Positions 49,430 to 61,610 of a stretch of DNA of 64,000 bases are shown here, piece after piece. Origin of the DNA: Mytilus edulis (Eukaryota; Mollusca; Bivalvia; Mytilida; Mytilidae); NCBI RefSeq assembly GCF_963676685.1, contig NC_092348.1:27193386-27257385 (forward strand), in the 5' to 3' direction. Every line of letters begins with the position of its first letter. Position 1 is the stretch's first letter. Both the position numbers and the translations under genes were made by a program. The notes beneath the pieces are model-generated. The model searched no databases, was not told the DNA's origin, and saw only the letters and a program-made list of their open reading frames with translations.

Positions 49430-49970
49430 TGTAACAGGTCAATGTTCGAATAAACAAAACTAGTATTACAACTTAAAATACAAGATGAAAGAGGAGACAA
49501 GGAGATGCCTATATATCAGAAACTCACGTGAATGTCAGTTGAAAAATAAACCACAAGTTTCATTTTAATAACTTGTAGTTATTCAATTTGCAATTTGAAT
49601 TATATATACCTGTTTGTTGTTTCAATGGTTCAAACTTGTGGATGTTTAATATGACGTAACAGGTCAAGGTCGGACTGAAACTCAAAAAGATGAAGGAGGT
49701 AACGGGGTGACGCCTATTTATCAAGACCTCATGTGAGCATCAGGTGCATTTAAATCACATGTTAAGTTTTAATAGATTTTAGTTTTAAAATTTGCTAGTT
49801 TGAAGTTTTAAAGATATATATAAATTGTTTCAATGGTATAAAGAAATGGACATTTGATATAACGTAACAGGTCAAGGACTGCAACTTAAAAAAGACAAGA
49901 TGAAAGAGAAGACAGTGAGACGCCTATATATCACGACCTCGTGTGAACATCAGGTGCAAACTAAAATGAC
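49430..49970 (+). repeat. About 220-bp tandem repeat, 2.5-3 units
   Basis: A gtaacaggtcaa phrase recurs at about 49432, 49656 and 49865, each followed by a gacaagatgaaagagg-type block, a gcctatatatca block and a cgtgtgaacatcagg-type block. A lone unit is at 42340-42520. Confidence 0.8.
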
Positions 49971-50300
49971 GTAGATGTTAGCAACAAGAGGTCACAACAC
50001 GGCCGTGAACGACCACCAAGACCCATAACATATACCAAGCTTTTAAAAGGCCCGACATGACAATATGTGAAATAGTTCAAACGTGAATACCAAAGACAAG
50101 TTCTTGTATACAAAAAAAAAAAACAACAACAAAAAAACCAACAAAAAACTACGAACGATAATCACTGAATTACAGGCTCTCGAGATGTGATAGACACAGA
50201 CATAATGTGTCGATGTTTAACATGTTTGCAGGCATCAACTGCTTCTATAACCTGGTATAATGTTGTAACAGCACAAGAAAACAAAAAAAGCTGAATTAAA
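49970..50300 (+). repeat. Diverged copy of the gtatgattgccaat repeat
   Basis: aatgacgtagatgttagcaa, aaggcccgacatgacaatat, ctgaattacaggctctcgag and aacctggtataatgttgtaac match the family order at 9145-10330. Confidence 0.6.
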
Positions 50301-50344
50301 TCGATACTTTATAATTTACCAGTGATACACTGATGACGTTAATT

Positions 50345-50520
50345 GAAACATATGACAGAATAGGGAATAGAAACTGGGAATGTGCCAAAAAAACAACAAA
50401 CAAACAGGAGAACAAAAAATAAAGCTACCAAAAGGCCTTCAACGCAGCGAGAAAATACTACACACGGCGGCGGCTTAACCTGACCCAAAAACAAAAGCAA
50501 TGTTCAGCAAAATTGACGCC
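50345..50520 (-). repeat. Diverged cagctggcccct repeat fragment
   Basis: gaaactgggaatgtgccaaa, aaaaggccttcaacgcagcg and cacggcggcggcttaacctg keep the family order with many substitutions. Confidence 0.55.
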
Positions 50521-50712
50521 ACGCTAAACTCCGCAATATACAAATGGACAGGCGCAAAGATGCAACGGTTTTATATGTTTTGTATTAACAAAAATTAAAT
50601 TAACAATAGGGAACAAAACATCGTCCCTTTTTTTCGCAAATTCAATAACTAATATACAGTTACCGTGTAAAACAGAAATAAATATAGGAAAGCGATTTAT
50701 TAGATTCATTTA

Positions 50713-51060
50713 GTGAAAAGTAAAATCTCAAAAATACTGAACTCCGAGGAAAACTTAAAACGGAAAGTCCCTAATCAAATGACAAAATCAAAGGATAAAA
50801 CACATCAAACGAATGGACAACAACACTGTCATATTCCTGACGATAAAGGCATTTTCAAATGTAGAAAATGGTGGATTGAACCTGGTTTTATAGCGCTGAA
50901 CCTCTCACTTTTATGACAGTCGCACCACATTCCGTTTTTTTACAACGATGCGTGAACAAAACAGACATACTCGGCAAATAGTAAAAAAAATATGGTTACA
51001 GCAGTCATCACTGTTACAATCTCAAGACAAACAAACATATACAAAAAACACAAAAACCAT
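50713..51060 (+). repeat. Copy of the actccgaggaaaattcaaa repeat
   Basis: aaaatactgaactccgagga, aaatggtggattgaacctgg, tcgcaccacattccg and caacgatgcgtgaacaaaac in standard order. Ends in diverged sequence. Confidence 0.75.
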
Positions 51061-51064
51061 CTAT

Positions 51065-52000
51065 CAAATTAAAAAAACACATTCCTAGTAGTGCGTAAAT
51101 TGCAGTATATTTAGGGAATTAATCATCATTTAACGAAAACAATATCACATTCAATTTATCAATTCAACGAAATTAAGAAGGATCTTGACTAAGTTAGGTT
51201 ATACACTGTGCTTCATTGCAATACAGGAGGAACTTGTCTGCTATTAAAAGGGCACAATTTTTCCCCTTTATTGCTGAAACCTTCATAGATATAGTCAAGA
51301 AGAAATTTTACTGCTTTAATAATCTCATCACACTTCAGGTTACTATAACTAGCATATTTAACTTTCAATACAGATAACATAAGTTGCAAAGGCCGATTTT
51401 TTTTCATAAGGGACCATGTAACCAAATAGGAAACCTTAGGTTTAATCAGATTATGTGGAAGTGTCATGTAGAGAGACAAGTCAATACTGTTAACCGAATT
51501 GGAAGGATCATCAAAATCATTTACTTTACTGGCATTAAACTAATGCTTTACACTATAGAAATCATTCATGCCATTTTTTAAGAGGTTAATGGTAACTTCT
51601 ATGATTGTAGTCAGCTAATTAAAACATTGAAAAATTAGTTTTAACATACCTTTTTGGCCGAAATGAAACGATATTTGATTTGTTTGTGTATATTAATTAT
51701 GTTGCCAATATATAGAAGGAACCTTGAAATGTTCAGAAGAAACAATACGCTTATATAAGATAATTGACTATGAGGATTGTATAAGCTTGCAGTTGCAAGT
51801 GACCTTTCTGTGGATTCTGTTGTGCGTCAGTCTTCTATTCTATTCAACAAATAGCACGCGGAAAATTTTCGTTAACAACAATAAACTAAAAACAATAAAA
51901 CAATGTTTCATAGAATTTTTACAATAGCGTACTTCTTCCAAAAGTAAAGAAACAATTGCCGGAAAAGAGCCACTGTTACATTATAGTTACCAGCTATGTG
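51065..52000. other. No gene recognised; one 88-codon open frame
   Basis: The minus strand is open from 51479 to 51213 (it includes DEIIKAVKFLLDYIYEGF). It has no motif that I know, no splice context that I can support, and no plus-strand counterpart. Confidence 0.3.
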
Positions 52001-52005
52001 TCTTA

Positions 52006-52085
52006 GTGCACATACAATTATATATTCATGACCTTCTAATTTATATTCATGACCTTCTAATTTATATTCATGACCTTCTAATTTT
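52006..52085 (+). repeat. 21-bp tandem repeat, three copies
   Basis: tttatattcatgaccttctaa repeats three times with almost no change. Because 21 is a multiple of three, a frame through it repeats IYIHDLL. Confidence 0.9.
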
Positions 52086-52944
52086 TCAAATTTTCAAAAC
52101 ATTTCCTCAATTAAAGACAAGTAATACTCACTTCCGTTTATCAGATGTGCCTGGTCATTTACGTACTTTTGATCCCGTACGTACCAGATACAGTTCTTGT
52201 TTAATGTGGATGAGATTATTTCTCACAATAATTACTTCCTCGATAAAAGAATGTGGGACTTGGAGATAGGGGATTAATACAGTACACGTATACGTGCTAC
52301 ATAAAAGATAGTGAAACCAAACTACAGTCCACTGAGTACTTTGTTTCTTTACCATGTTTGTAATTGCAAGCCCATTTTAACCAACTTGCTGAAAACTTAT
52401 TCTATAAATTTTATTTGAAATTAAGAAAAAGTGGTATGGACCTTAAGTTCACAGTGACAATTAAGAAAACAATACTAATCAAATTGTGGTTGTTTGAACC
52501 AAACAACGAAACAATCTAAATTGACCCCTTTTGCAGCAGCAATCTGTCAATTTACAGAGGTTGATTTTATTATGCAAAGTTAAGTTTGAATAGAAACATG
52601 ATTAGAATCTAGTCTGCACACAAACTTTTGTAACTGCAAATTACAGGTCGTCCGGCAAGATGTGAATTTGCGATAAAGCACTGTTTGAAAGATGGGATTC
52701 GCGTTTGATATTCTTCATTAAGAAAATCGGAAAACAAATCAACAGTTACTTCTTTTCAACCGTTGTTCTGTTAAACGCAATGCAATGATACACAACATTG
52801 TCCAAATATACATAAGTATTGGATCATTATACCTCTTCCAAGCAAATATTTCGGGTTGCAAATGTGATCAAATGGGACAACTGCTGTAGAATACAAGGAC
52901 ATCAAAGATACTTTTGGGATTGAAAATACGTATGCAATTTTTAA

Positions 52945-53100
52945 AATTGAGAATTGAAATGGGGAATGTGTCAAAGAGACAACAACCCAACCAAAGAGCA
53001 GACAACAGCCGAAGACCATCAATGGGTCTGCAATGCAGCGAGAAACTCCCGCACCCGGAGGTGTGCTTCATCTGGCCCCTAAACAAAAATGAATACTAGT
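52945..53100 (-). repeat. cagctggcccct repeat fragment
   Basis: attgaaatggggaatgtgtc, aagagacaacaacccaacca and acccggaggtgtgcttcatc, ending ctggcccctaaacaaaaatg. Confidence 0.75.
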
Positions 53101-53174
53101 TCAGTGATAATTGACGTCAAACTTAACTTTAAAATATACACAAAAAAATAAAATTAAAAATCAAACAAGACTGA

Positions 53175-53562
53175 CAAAGGCCATATGCTCTTTGAGACTA
53201 TTTAGAAACTCTACCATTTGGAACTCTTGGTTTACTAGCTTCCTTGTGAGCAGAAAGCCTATATCAATAAAATCATGATAGGAAATGCAAGCACGGGAAT
53301 ATCGTATCAATTGGGAGATATATACCCCGTATGCAGGTGCTGCTAGCATGTTGCTACTTAGAAATGGAAAGTTCACAATTGAAAAGCTGAAATCATCTCT
53401 TTTGTTGTAAAGTTTTGTTTTCAACCGACCCTCATTGTCAATTTCTAGATGTAAGTCAAGATATGAGGTTGACTTAACTGTATCTGTAGTATCCTTTATC
53501 TATAGTTCGACGGGATAGATGCGTTTTACATAGTCACCAAATTTTGAATTATTTAGTGTAAA
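53175..53562 (-). pseudogene. Reverse-transcriptase relic, C-terminal half
   Basis: The minus strand reads NSKFGDYVKRIYPVEL, a stop, then IKDTTDTVKSTSYLDLHLE, KLYNKRDDFSFSIVNFPFL and YGVYISQLIRYSRAC in one frame. These are the segments after the catalytic YxDD of the same family as 44927-45625. The catalytic core is missing. Confidence 0.8.
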
Positions 53563-54159
53563 TGTTGAAAAAGACCAACAAACTAGTATACAACAGGGAA
53601 AGAGAAACAGGACAAATATAACCATCAAACACTACTAAACAGAAATATTGCCTCACAAGTTGTTACTGTTTTAAAATCCGGTTGTAAGGAGCACGCACGA
53701 GGATAGAAGACAGAATTGCCGGCTGCGACACATCGAACATTGATTCAAACAAAAAGATGTAAGTCTTTAAGTCGATTGCGGTCGAGTAACTGTTACAGAA
53801 GATACTATTACATTTAATTCATACTTTTGTGTATTTGTTTTATTTGCAAGATATTATTCTTAATTAGTTTACTTTTAGAATCTGTTTATTTTTTAATTTA
53901 AACATTTTATGATCATGCAGTGTTAATTTAAACTTGGTTAAGTAAAATGAAGGGTGATTTCAATAAACTTTCAAAACGGGTACTTCATGTACAAACAAGC
54001 AAAACCTTTCTATCCATATCGTTAAAAAAATCAAACAAATTTGAAATTAAAAAAACAAACTTGCATCACAGTGTAAAGCATTCGTATTGACATGACTTCT
54101 ATTAAGTTTGACTCTAAAAACCTGTCTCATTCAAAAGTCACAATTCAGGATTGTTCAGT
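53563..54159. other. No gene recognised
   Basis: AT-rich sequence with no exon or repeat that I can name. Confidence 0.4.
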
Positions 54160-54480
54160 GATTAAGATGATAACACAATGTTGACTGCTGTACCCCTATT
54201 TTTGACATTTTTAACTATTGTGTCTGTTTGTTTTGTTCACGCATCGGTGACAATATAATGGAATGTGATACGACTGTCATACAAGTGAGCGGTTTAGCTA
54301 GCTGTAAAACCAGGTTCAATCCACCATTTTCTACATTTGAAAATGCCTGTACCAAGTCAGGAATATGACAGTTCTTGTCCATTCGTTTTTGATGCGTTTT
54401 GTTATTTGATTTTGTCATGTGATTATGGACTTTCCGAAATGATTTTCCTCTGAGTTCAGTATTTTTGTGATTATAATTTT
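54160..54480 (-). repeat. Copy of the actccgaggaaaattcaaa repeat, reversed
   Basis: ttaagatgataacacaatgt, tgactgctgtacccctattt, aaaaccaggttcaatccacc and ctgagttcagtatttttgtg. Confidence 0.75.
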
Positions 54481-55615
54481 TTCAAACCAAATCAAAATCC
54501 TCATAATGAAAAACAATTGATCCAGTGTGAATATATGAGCGATAATGTACTTTTCCCTGGGATCATGGAAAACGAAGGGGAATATTGTGATATCGCACAA
54601 AAAAAAAATCTCCAAGTTCCGAAAGAATTAAACCTAAAAATTGCCTTCGTATTGAGAAAATGAATGAAGGTAGTCGTTGAAAAATAGGCACAGTACCGTA
54701 TACTGCATATATTATTGCTATTCGGTTATAGGCAGAAACATGAAGCGCTAAACAATTGAAAGGTTCGACAGTTTCAAATTACGGATCAATATCCAAGTAT
54801 GTTATGGAAAAGGGGAAATCCATTTTCTATCAATTAAAAAAGACCGGGAGTCAGACGTAAAACAGTGCTTAGAGATAAGTTATTTATTGGAGATTTGCAT
54901 GTAGAGACGACTCAATATCTAAATGTTGCGATTGAAAATACGAAAAAGGAAAAAAAAGCCTATAAAATTATCCAGGATATTTTCCCAATAGATTTAGCTT
55001 TCAAAATCGAAAATGTCGATTTCAGAAAAGAAAATGTCACACAAGTAGCATAGGTATCGTCGGAAATATTCAAAATGTTGGAATACTAATGGTAAGTTTT
55101 AAGACAAATAAAGATGAGAAATTTGAATTATAATATTGTGTATTTATCAGAATATCGGGTCAATAATACATGTGGTTAATTAATTAAATTGTTCACTAAT
55201 CCTTAATCTAAATATAGTATATACAAGGGCGTGTATATGCAAGTAATGATAACTATTAATTTACAATTGACATTTCATAGGAAACTTTGGTCTGAATTAG
55301 TGTAGCTACAAAAATGACCGGATGTAAAAATTAATATTTAATCACTTAACTCTTTTATAGGGGTATGTCAAAGAACGTCTCGTCCTTTGTCTAAAAAAAA
55401 GAGTTCATAGGAAGATACTAGGACATTGTTGATAAATATATTCCGTATCACCTTTTCAAATAATACACAACGATTGTCTTGAAGTATAGAGTGTAAGCTC
55501 CGATTGTTGTTTATTATCTTGATAACGTATTATAGTATTCTTTTAATTTGTCTTTGTGAATATTAAAGAGTAACTGTGTAGTTTATTTTTGGTAGCATTC
55601 ATTTTACGTGGCGCG
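54481..55615. other. No gene recognised
   Basis: One open stretch (54840-55053) contains lysine-rich sequence (ENTKKEKKAYKIIQDIF) with no motif that I know. It might be an old element relic. Confidence 0.35.
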
Positions 55616-55619
55616 GTAC

Positions 55620-56037
55620 TTAATATATATCCCTTCATTGTTATTGTGCTATGGTATTTTTTTGGTATTCTTGTCTTTAATTTTTGCTAATGTGCTTTGT
55701 CTTATGCCTTGTTGTGTTTCTTTGATGACATTTTTGCTATTTCTTATATAGATTGAAATTTTAACACAGAATGTACATATATTTTTACCTATTATATGTC
55801 TGTTTGTTTTGTTCACACATCGTTGCTAATATAGGGGAATTTTATGCGACTGTCAAATGAATGAGAGGTTCTGCTAGCTGTAAAACCAGATTTAATTCAG
55901 TATCTTTTACCTTAGAAAAATACCTGTACCAAGTCAGGAATATGTCAGTTGTTGTCCATTCATTATATCAGGTCTTTTTATTTTCCTAGGATTTTTTTGG
56001 TATTTTAATTATATTACTTTTTATAGGGTTCATAACT
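55620..56037 (-). repeat. Copy of the actccgaggaaaattcaaa repeat, reversed
   Basis: tatgtctgtttgttttgttc, gtaaaaccagatttaattca and taccaagtcaggaatatgtc. It faces the next copy across a short gap. Confidence 0.7.
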
Positions 56038-56064
56038 TTGATTTATTTTATGAGCTATAGTCTC

Positions 56065-56350
56065 AAAAAGTAAAATCACAAAAATACTGAACTCCGAGAA
56101 AAATTCAAAACGGAAAGTCCCTAATCAACTGGCAAAATCAAAGGATAAAACACATCAAACGAATGGACAACAACTGTCATATACAGGCATTTTCAAATGT
56201 AGAAAATGGTGGATTTATATAGCGCTAAACTTCTCACTTGTATGACAGTCGCATCAAATTCCGTTATGTTTACAACGATGCGTGTACAAATCAGACATAA
56301 TCGGTAAAATAGGCAAAATATGGTTACAGCAGTCATTACTGTGTAACAAT
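56065..56350 (+). repeat. Copy of the actccgaggaaaattcaaa repeat, forward
   Basis: Starts tcaaaaagtaaaatcacaaa and runs through aaagtccctaatcaactggc to caatctcaagacgaac. A cagctggcccct fragment (56370-56450) is inserted after it, and the host sequence resumes at atacaaaaaacacaaaaaac. Confidence 0.75.
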
Positions 56351-56538
56351 CTCAAGACGAACAAACATATTGGTGACCTTCTGGTGTTGTCTGTTCTCTG
56401 GTCGGGTTGTTGTCTCTTTGACACATTCCCCATTTCCACTTCAATTTATTATACAAAAAACACAAAAAACATCTATCAAATTAAAAAAAACACATTCCTT
56501 GTTTCGAATGATTCATCAATCAATTGAATTTAAATAGT

Positions 56539-56745
56539 TTTGTAATTGGTGATTTGAATGCTAGAACTGATGATGTAAACGGTTTTGCACATAACACAGT
56601 TTTAGGAACCAACGTTTTTAAACGAAACTACCTAATTTCAGCAACAGCAGTTGACTTCGAATAATAAACGTCCGTCACATTCAAAATAATTTACATGCAG
56701 TGGTCCACGGGGTATGAGTGTAATTGACTACTTTACTAGTTAAGC
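56539..56745 (+). pseudogene. LINE endonuclease relic
   Basis: FVIGDLNARTDD (56539 on) and, one frame away, GPRGMSVIDYF (56702 on) are the two end motifs of the apurinic-type endonuclease of non-LTR retrotransposons, in the right order but with stops and a frameshift between. The expected spacing is shortened. No linked reverse transcriptase is seen. Confidence 0.65.
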
Positions 56746-57512
56746 CAAATAACCTTGGAAAAGGTTTAGTAATTTATTACAAGTAATTTTAAATATTAAA
56801 TGATTGTTGATCCTTTAATTCATGTTCACATTAAAACTTTTCACTGCAGTACAATGCATCCTATCAGACTTGAAATGTTGAAAATACAACAACTTTGTAA
56901 CGTAGGAAATTTAATACAGTTCTCTTCCAAATCAAGAAACAGTATCTTGTAAAAGTATTTTGTAAACTTCAAACTTCTGACGTCAACATTTTTATTTATT
57001 TGATTGTAATATGCCAAATGTATATACTATGATGCCATATTCAACTATTATTTCCAGAAATGAAGTATGTGACTGCCAACTTAAATACCCATTAACTTGG
57101 ATATTGTAAAAACTGTCATCACATACGACCAGAATCAACGAGGTTGTATTCTTTTTCACATTTCAAACTTTTCTACAAAATGGACAGTAACCGTTACACC
57201 AAGATAATTTTTTGTTAACTTCGATTAGTATAAACCTGAAGTAGCAAACAAGTAAAGCCAGACCACATCAATCACATACTAGATATTCGCAAAGAAAGAC
57301 ACTGTCCTGCTAGATGATATATAAAAAAAGAACCTCAACGAGTAAAGAACTTGATACATCAAGTACAATGATATATTTTCGAACAGCGATACTGACAGTC
57401 GTTAATTAAATAATGTATAGATCTAACCGACATCACTAAATTTGAACAGCGACACTAACGCATACCAATGTTAAAAGAAATCTGAGATCATATTAAGTAA
57501 TTAATATCAACG

Positions 57513-57740
57513 GGCATCATAAGACTCTTACTTTGATCAACATCTTTTTACGTCTTCCTAGTACGAAAGAAATATGACAAACTCTGCATATGTGTTGATT
57601 ATCGCTATTTTAACCAACTGTCCACCAAAGACGACTACGCATTTGGATTCGCTTGATAGTAATAAAATATTTATAGTGCTCGATTTGAAGTCAGGTTATC
57701 ATAAGGTTGAGCAATAGTATCTACCAGCTTTTACGTCATG
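57513..57740 (+). pseudogene. Ty3/gypsy-type reverse-transcriptase relic
   Basis: Reads GIIR, VFLVRKKYDKLCICVDYR, FNQLSTKDDYAF, then after stops and a frameshift IVLDLKSGYHKVEQ. The order and spacing are those of the Ty3/gypsy RT start (motif 1, and the LDLKSGYHQ catalytic-Asp block). No long terminal repeats were found. Confidence 0.8.
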
Positions 57741-57956
57741 ACCACTTGGTTCCTCGCATTCAAAGTATTGTCATTTGAATCACAGAATTTACTTGCTACT
57801 TACCAGAGGTTAATAAAAAAAGAAATAGTTATCTCATTCGAGGATTTTCACTATACCTTTAGACGCCTTTATCGTCTTTAAAAAACCTTAAATGAACACA
57901 TAGATTGTTGCAAGAGAAATTAATGTATGTTTATTACACTTTTTTTTTACTTTCAG

Positions 57957-58178
57957 CGCAATGTCAAATACAATGCCCATATCGTGTCAGAGAATGGGGT
58001 TGAGCAAGATCCACAAAGTCATCAATTGGACGAGACCAACAATGCCTTCGCCTTTTCTAGGCTTCTTCAGCAAGATAGACAACGGGAAAGAAAAATAAAC
58101 AAGAACACAAGAAACCAACATGGCAAATCAAAGGATACACATGCTCAATCATATAAGCTAAGCTACTATTTTCTGTAA
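57957..58178 (+). CDS. Possible terminal exon, unidentified protein
   Basis: After a strong acceptor (acactttttttttactttcag) the frame is open for 73 codons to a TAA. It is hydrophilic, with a basic stretch (RQRERKINKNTRNQ), and could be the cytoplasmic tail of a receptor. A second frame from the same acceptor is open for about 47 codons. No upstream exon was found, and a Ty3/gypsy relic lies just before it. It could also be chance. Confidence 0.3.
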   Translation, partial: RNVKYNAHIVSENGVEQDPQSHQLDETNNAFAFSRLLQQDRQRERKINKNTRNQHGKSKDTHAQSYKLSYYFL

Positions 58179-58938
58179 ATCACGCTAACTATTGGTGTCT
58201 CATTTATTTATCCTCATGCACCATGTAGATTTTAAAGTGTGACATCCAAGGTTTTCTTCAAAATATAACCTTTTCAATTTACTATCATCTTATATGTCCA
58301 TTGCGATTAATCTATTTAAAAATTCGGTCCTTGGACCTTACAATAATACTTAGCGAAGTCAGACAGAAGCTAATGATTCCAAGATCGTGTGATTTCAGTT
58401 CAGATTATGATGCTAGTTTCTGTTTTAAATATCATGCGATACAAAAACAAATTACCTAACGACAATAATGTTTCATCATTATCCTAAAAGCTACTTATTT
58501 TTTTCTCTCCAAAGTTTGCATTTTCGTTATTGCTAATCATCTTGGTATTATTTTTTTGTGTTTATCCGTCTAAGGCAGTTATGATCAGTAATACCCACTG
58601 ATGTACTTGATAACTTATCATGTCCTCGTGTCGGTAGGAAAATAAAATATTGAATTGTACTTAGAACGTGGTATCGAACGCGCCATACACCACAAATATT
58701 ATATTTCTAAAACAAACCTAGTGTACTAATGTTAAAATTCAAAAATAGCAAGCTGTGGTCATGTCTTATGTTTACAAAGGCTTTCCGTTTTATATCAAAG
58801 TCCAAACATGTACATGTAAAAAATTGAAGAGGCAATTAACTGCTCGTATGACAAAGATAATTTGTTGCCAGAAATTAAGTACACTACACTAGCTGTTTGT
58901 TTCCGTAAGTCAAGTTTGTTTACTTGCGCTCACTATAC

Positions 58939-58962
58939 CACGTGATCTATACAGTATATATT
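58939..58962 (+). promoter_or_regulatory. Candidate GPCR core promoter
   Basis: CACGTG at 58939-58944 and TATATATT starting at 58955, about 80 bases before the receptor ATG. A start near 58985 would give a leader of about 50 bases. Confidence 0.35.
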
Positions 58963-59037
58963 CCCGCTTGAGTGTCAATATTTTTAAAATATCATAATTA
59001 TACAGATTGATCTCAACTTCATCACAGTGAGTCAAAA

Positions 59038-60723
59038 ATGTCAAACGTAACAGCTGGAGCTACATTGTTACTTGAAAGCATTACAACTAATGCTTCTACC
59101 GTAGTTAATGATGTCGATACATCAGTGTACTATGACGTTGAAAAATATTCATGGATAATATTCTCACCTTTATTCCTGATGATCGGATTTGTAGGAAATC
59201 TTCTCAACATATGCGTACTTTTCAGACTCAAATTTTACAAGAATGCAACATACACATTGCTGTTTATTCTTGCATTTACCGACTTGACTGTTTTGTTTAT
59301 TGGACTTACACGTTACTTGATTAAATATGCATCTGAAGTTGACATTAGGGTACTTTCCGAATTCAGTTGCAGGTTTAGTTTGTTCCTTATTTACTTTTCC
59401 ATGCAGTTTTCCTCGTGGATATTAGTCCTAGTGACAGTCATTCGTTTTATGAAGACATTTGTACCTCTACGCAGAACAGCCTCAAAGGACATCACGATCA
59501 AAAATACTTTGGTATCACTTTTGATTGCCGCTATCATGTTAATTGGAATAAACCTACATTTCTTTTGGACTAATGGCATAACCGACGAAGGTAGCTGTTC
59601 TTCGCTAACACCTGAGTACTATGAATTTGACGAAAAAGTATTTGTGTACGTCGACTTTGTATTTCTCTCAATTCTACCAGCTGGGATTATGATTGTACTA
59701 AACGCTTTGATCTGCTATGAACTCAGCAAACTAACTAAAACTCGCAGAAGAATGTCAATACAGTCGGGTGTCAGCCCACTAAGGAGACAGAAGTCAACAA
59801 AACGAGTCACATGGATGTTGCTCGTTACCACATCATATTTCATCGTAGCAACCATTCCGATCTCGATCTATTTCATTGTAGATTCTCACGTAAGACCAGG
59901 CGCCGACGCCTCGACAGAAAGCCGCCTAGACATAGCTTGGACAATCACTTACCTCTTCCAGTATTCTCATTTTGCGCTGAACTTTTATCTGTATACAGCA
60001 ACTAATGAAAAATTCAGAAAAGAATTGACGGCACTGACTAAAAATGTATACCAAAGGTAAATATTTTTCTTTATGCTTAAAAAATATTACATTTTTCACT
60101 TGAAAATATTGCAAACAAAATCAAGGTTTTAAGTACTGTATAAAACAATTGACAAATGTTGTTTCGTCAAAGATTAATTGACTGTTGAAGTTCCTCAATA
60201 TTTTATCATGAACAGTAACTATAGATTTAATGTAGGTGTTTTCTTTCGGTATTTGTCAAAGTTTATGTGGGGGAATATGTCTGCAATAGAAATAAAATGC
60301 ACTAACATAGCATTGAAATTTTCAAATGTACTTATTAAACAACACTTGTTGACACATTTCAAATCAATTAAACACGAGATGCTTGAAGTGGTTCTTTTTC
60401 CGAATCAAAATTGTTCTCTATTAAGTATCAAGGTACAATTTCTTGTCATCTAACCTTTTAAGTGCTGTTTTTGACTTTGCGTGATCTCATTTTAATACAA
60501 CTATATTAAAAGACATATTGATACAGTTCGAAATATAAGAAAATCGACTATTTTATTATCTTCTAAATTCAAAATAGCATGATACAGTTTAAATATAAAA
60601 ACAAATATGTTATTCTTTTCTGTTTTCAGAATATCAACAAGTAGTAACCAACCAATCAAACCTGCACCATCTCGTGAATATTCAAGTGATTCTAAAAAAA
60701 TATCTGCGACACAATCGACGTAA
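59038..60723 (+). CDS. Class A peptide-type G protein-coupled receptor, 2 exons
   Basis: Exon 1 is 59038-60056 and exon 2 is 60630-60723 (intron GT-AG, phases join), 370 residues. The extracellular N-terminus has two N-glycosylation sites (N3, N18) and no signal peptide. Seven membrane segments lie at about 38-63, 71-92, 107-137, 154-175, 199-227, 254-283 and 298-321. Class A landmarks: N54 in helix 1, LAFTD (D82) in helix 2, C111 and C187 for the extracellular disulphide, P274 in helix 6. The DRY position reads IRF (135-137) and NPxxY reads NFYLY (315-319). The helix-8 end KFRKEL is typical. Exon 2 adds a Ser/Thr-rich tail. The overall look is of lophotrochozoan FMRFamide/TRH-type orphan receptors; the ligand is unknown. 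Confidence 0.92.
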
Positions 60724-60918
60724 AGAGAAAGAACAATAGTAAAATCCAATGATCTCTGTGAATCCGTCCTTGACTTAAAAGCGACTGTTTGCTTTATTGA
60801 CATTGTGCAAAAACCTTGTATTTGACTTAATGTTGCTGTATATAACGCAATATGCATTTATATATTAATATATCAATATACTTAATTTAATAACTTCATT
60901 ATGTAAAATGAAATTGAA

Positions 60919-60924
60919 ATTAAA
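60919..60924 (+). promoter_or_regulatory. Candidate polyadenylation signal of the GPCR
   Basis: ATTAAA about 196 bases after the stop codon. This is the commonest variant of the signal; no perfect AATAAA is closer. Confidence 0.3.
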
Positions 60925-61334
60925 TACATGCAATAATACAATTATTTGTCAACGCATTACTATAATCATTTCATGTTTTAAAAGAGGAACTTGGTACCGA
61001 GTTGTAAATGACATATTTAGGGTGGTTAAAATATGCATACAAGACTATACAAATTCCATACTTCGTTGAATATTTAAATTCGTGGTTCACGATTACTCAT
61101 GATATCCACGAAAATGGGTGAACCGTGAATGATAATAAATCCAGAATTTTGCAATCTAGCATTATCACGACGGTCACTTAACGTCGACATTAGTAGACAT
61201 ATTGTAACTATATAATAATCGGTACATGTGTTGCTAAAAGAATAGTTTGCACGCATATTTCGATGAATTGCATTTAAAACTCCGAGCCTGAAGACAGATC
61301 ATAGCAACTTAAGTTTATATCATATAAGTGCAGG
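60925..61334. other. No gene recognised
   Basis: AT-rich. A cgtggttcacgattactcatga block pairs loosely with gggtgaaccgtgaatgat (61080-61135), a short imperfect palindrome. Confidence 0.4.
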
Positions 61335-61610
61335 GCAGCTTAAAAGGTAAAATCTGTACCGAACGCCGAGGAAAATAAAAAAAAAAACCCGGAAAAATCC
61401 CTAATCAAATCAAAAGCTCAAATAATTAAACGATGGAATAGAAAAGGTCATATTCCTTACTTGGTACAGTCATTTTTTTATATTGCATTTTTCCAAAGAA
61501 GTATTTTCTAACACAGGAATGGATTATCTTAGCTTTATTTGGCAAAACCTTTCCGAATTATTGTCCCCAATGTTCTTCTCTTTAACTTCGCATCGATATT
61601 GACCCTCCTA
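61335..61610. repeat. Fragments of two dispersed repeats
   Basis: 61355-61480 is a diverged forward piece of the actccgaggaaaattcaaa family (gaacgccgaggaaaataaaa, ccctaatcaaatc). 61500-61610 is a diverged reversed piece of the about 350-bp satellite (ggattatcttagctttattt, ggcaaaacctt). Confidence 0.5.

Noticed and set aside
51213-51479. 88-codon minus-strand frame
   Set aside because: No motif, no splice support and no homologous copy in the window; kept only as a note.
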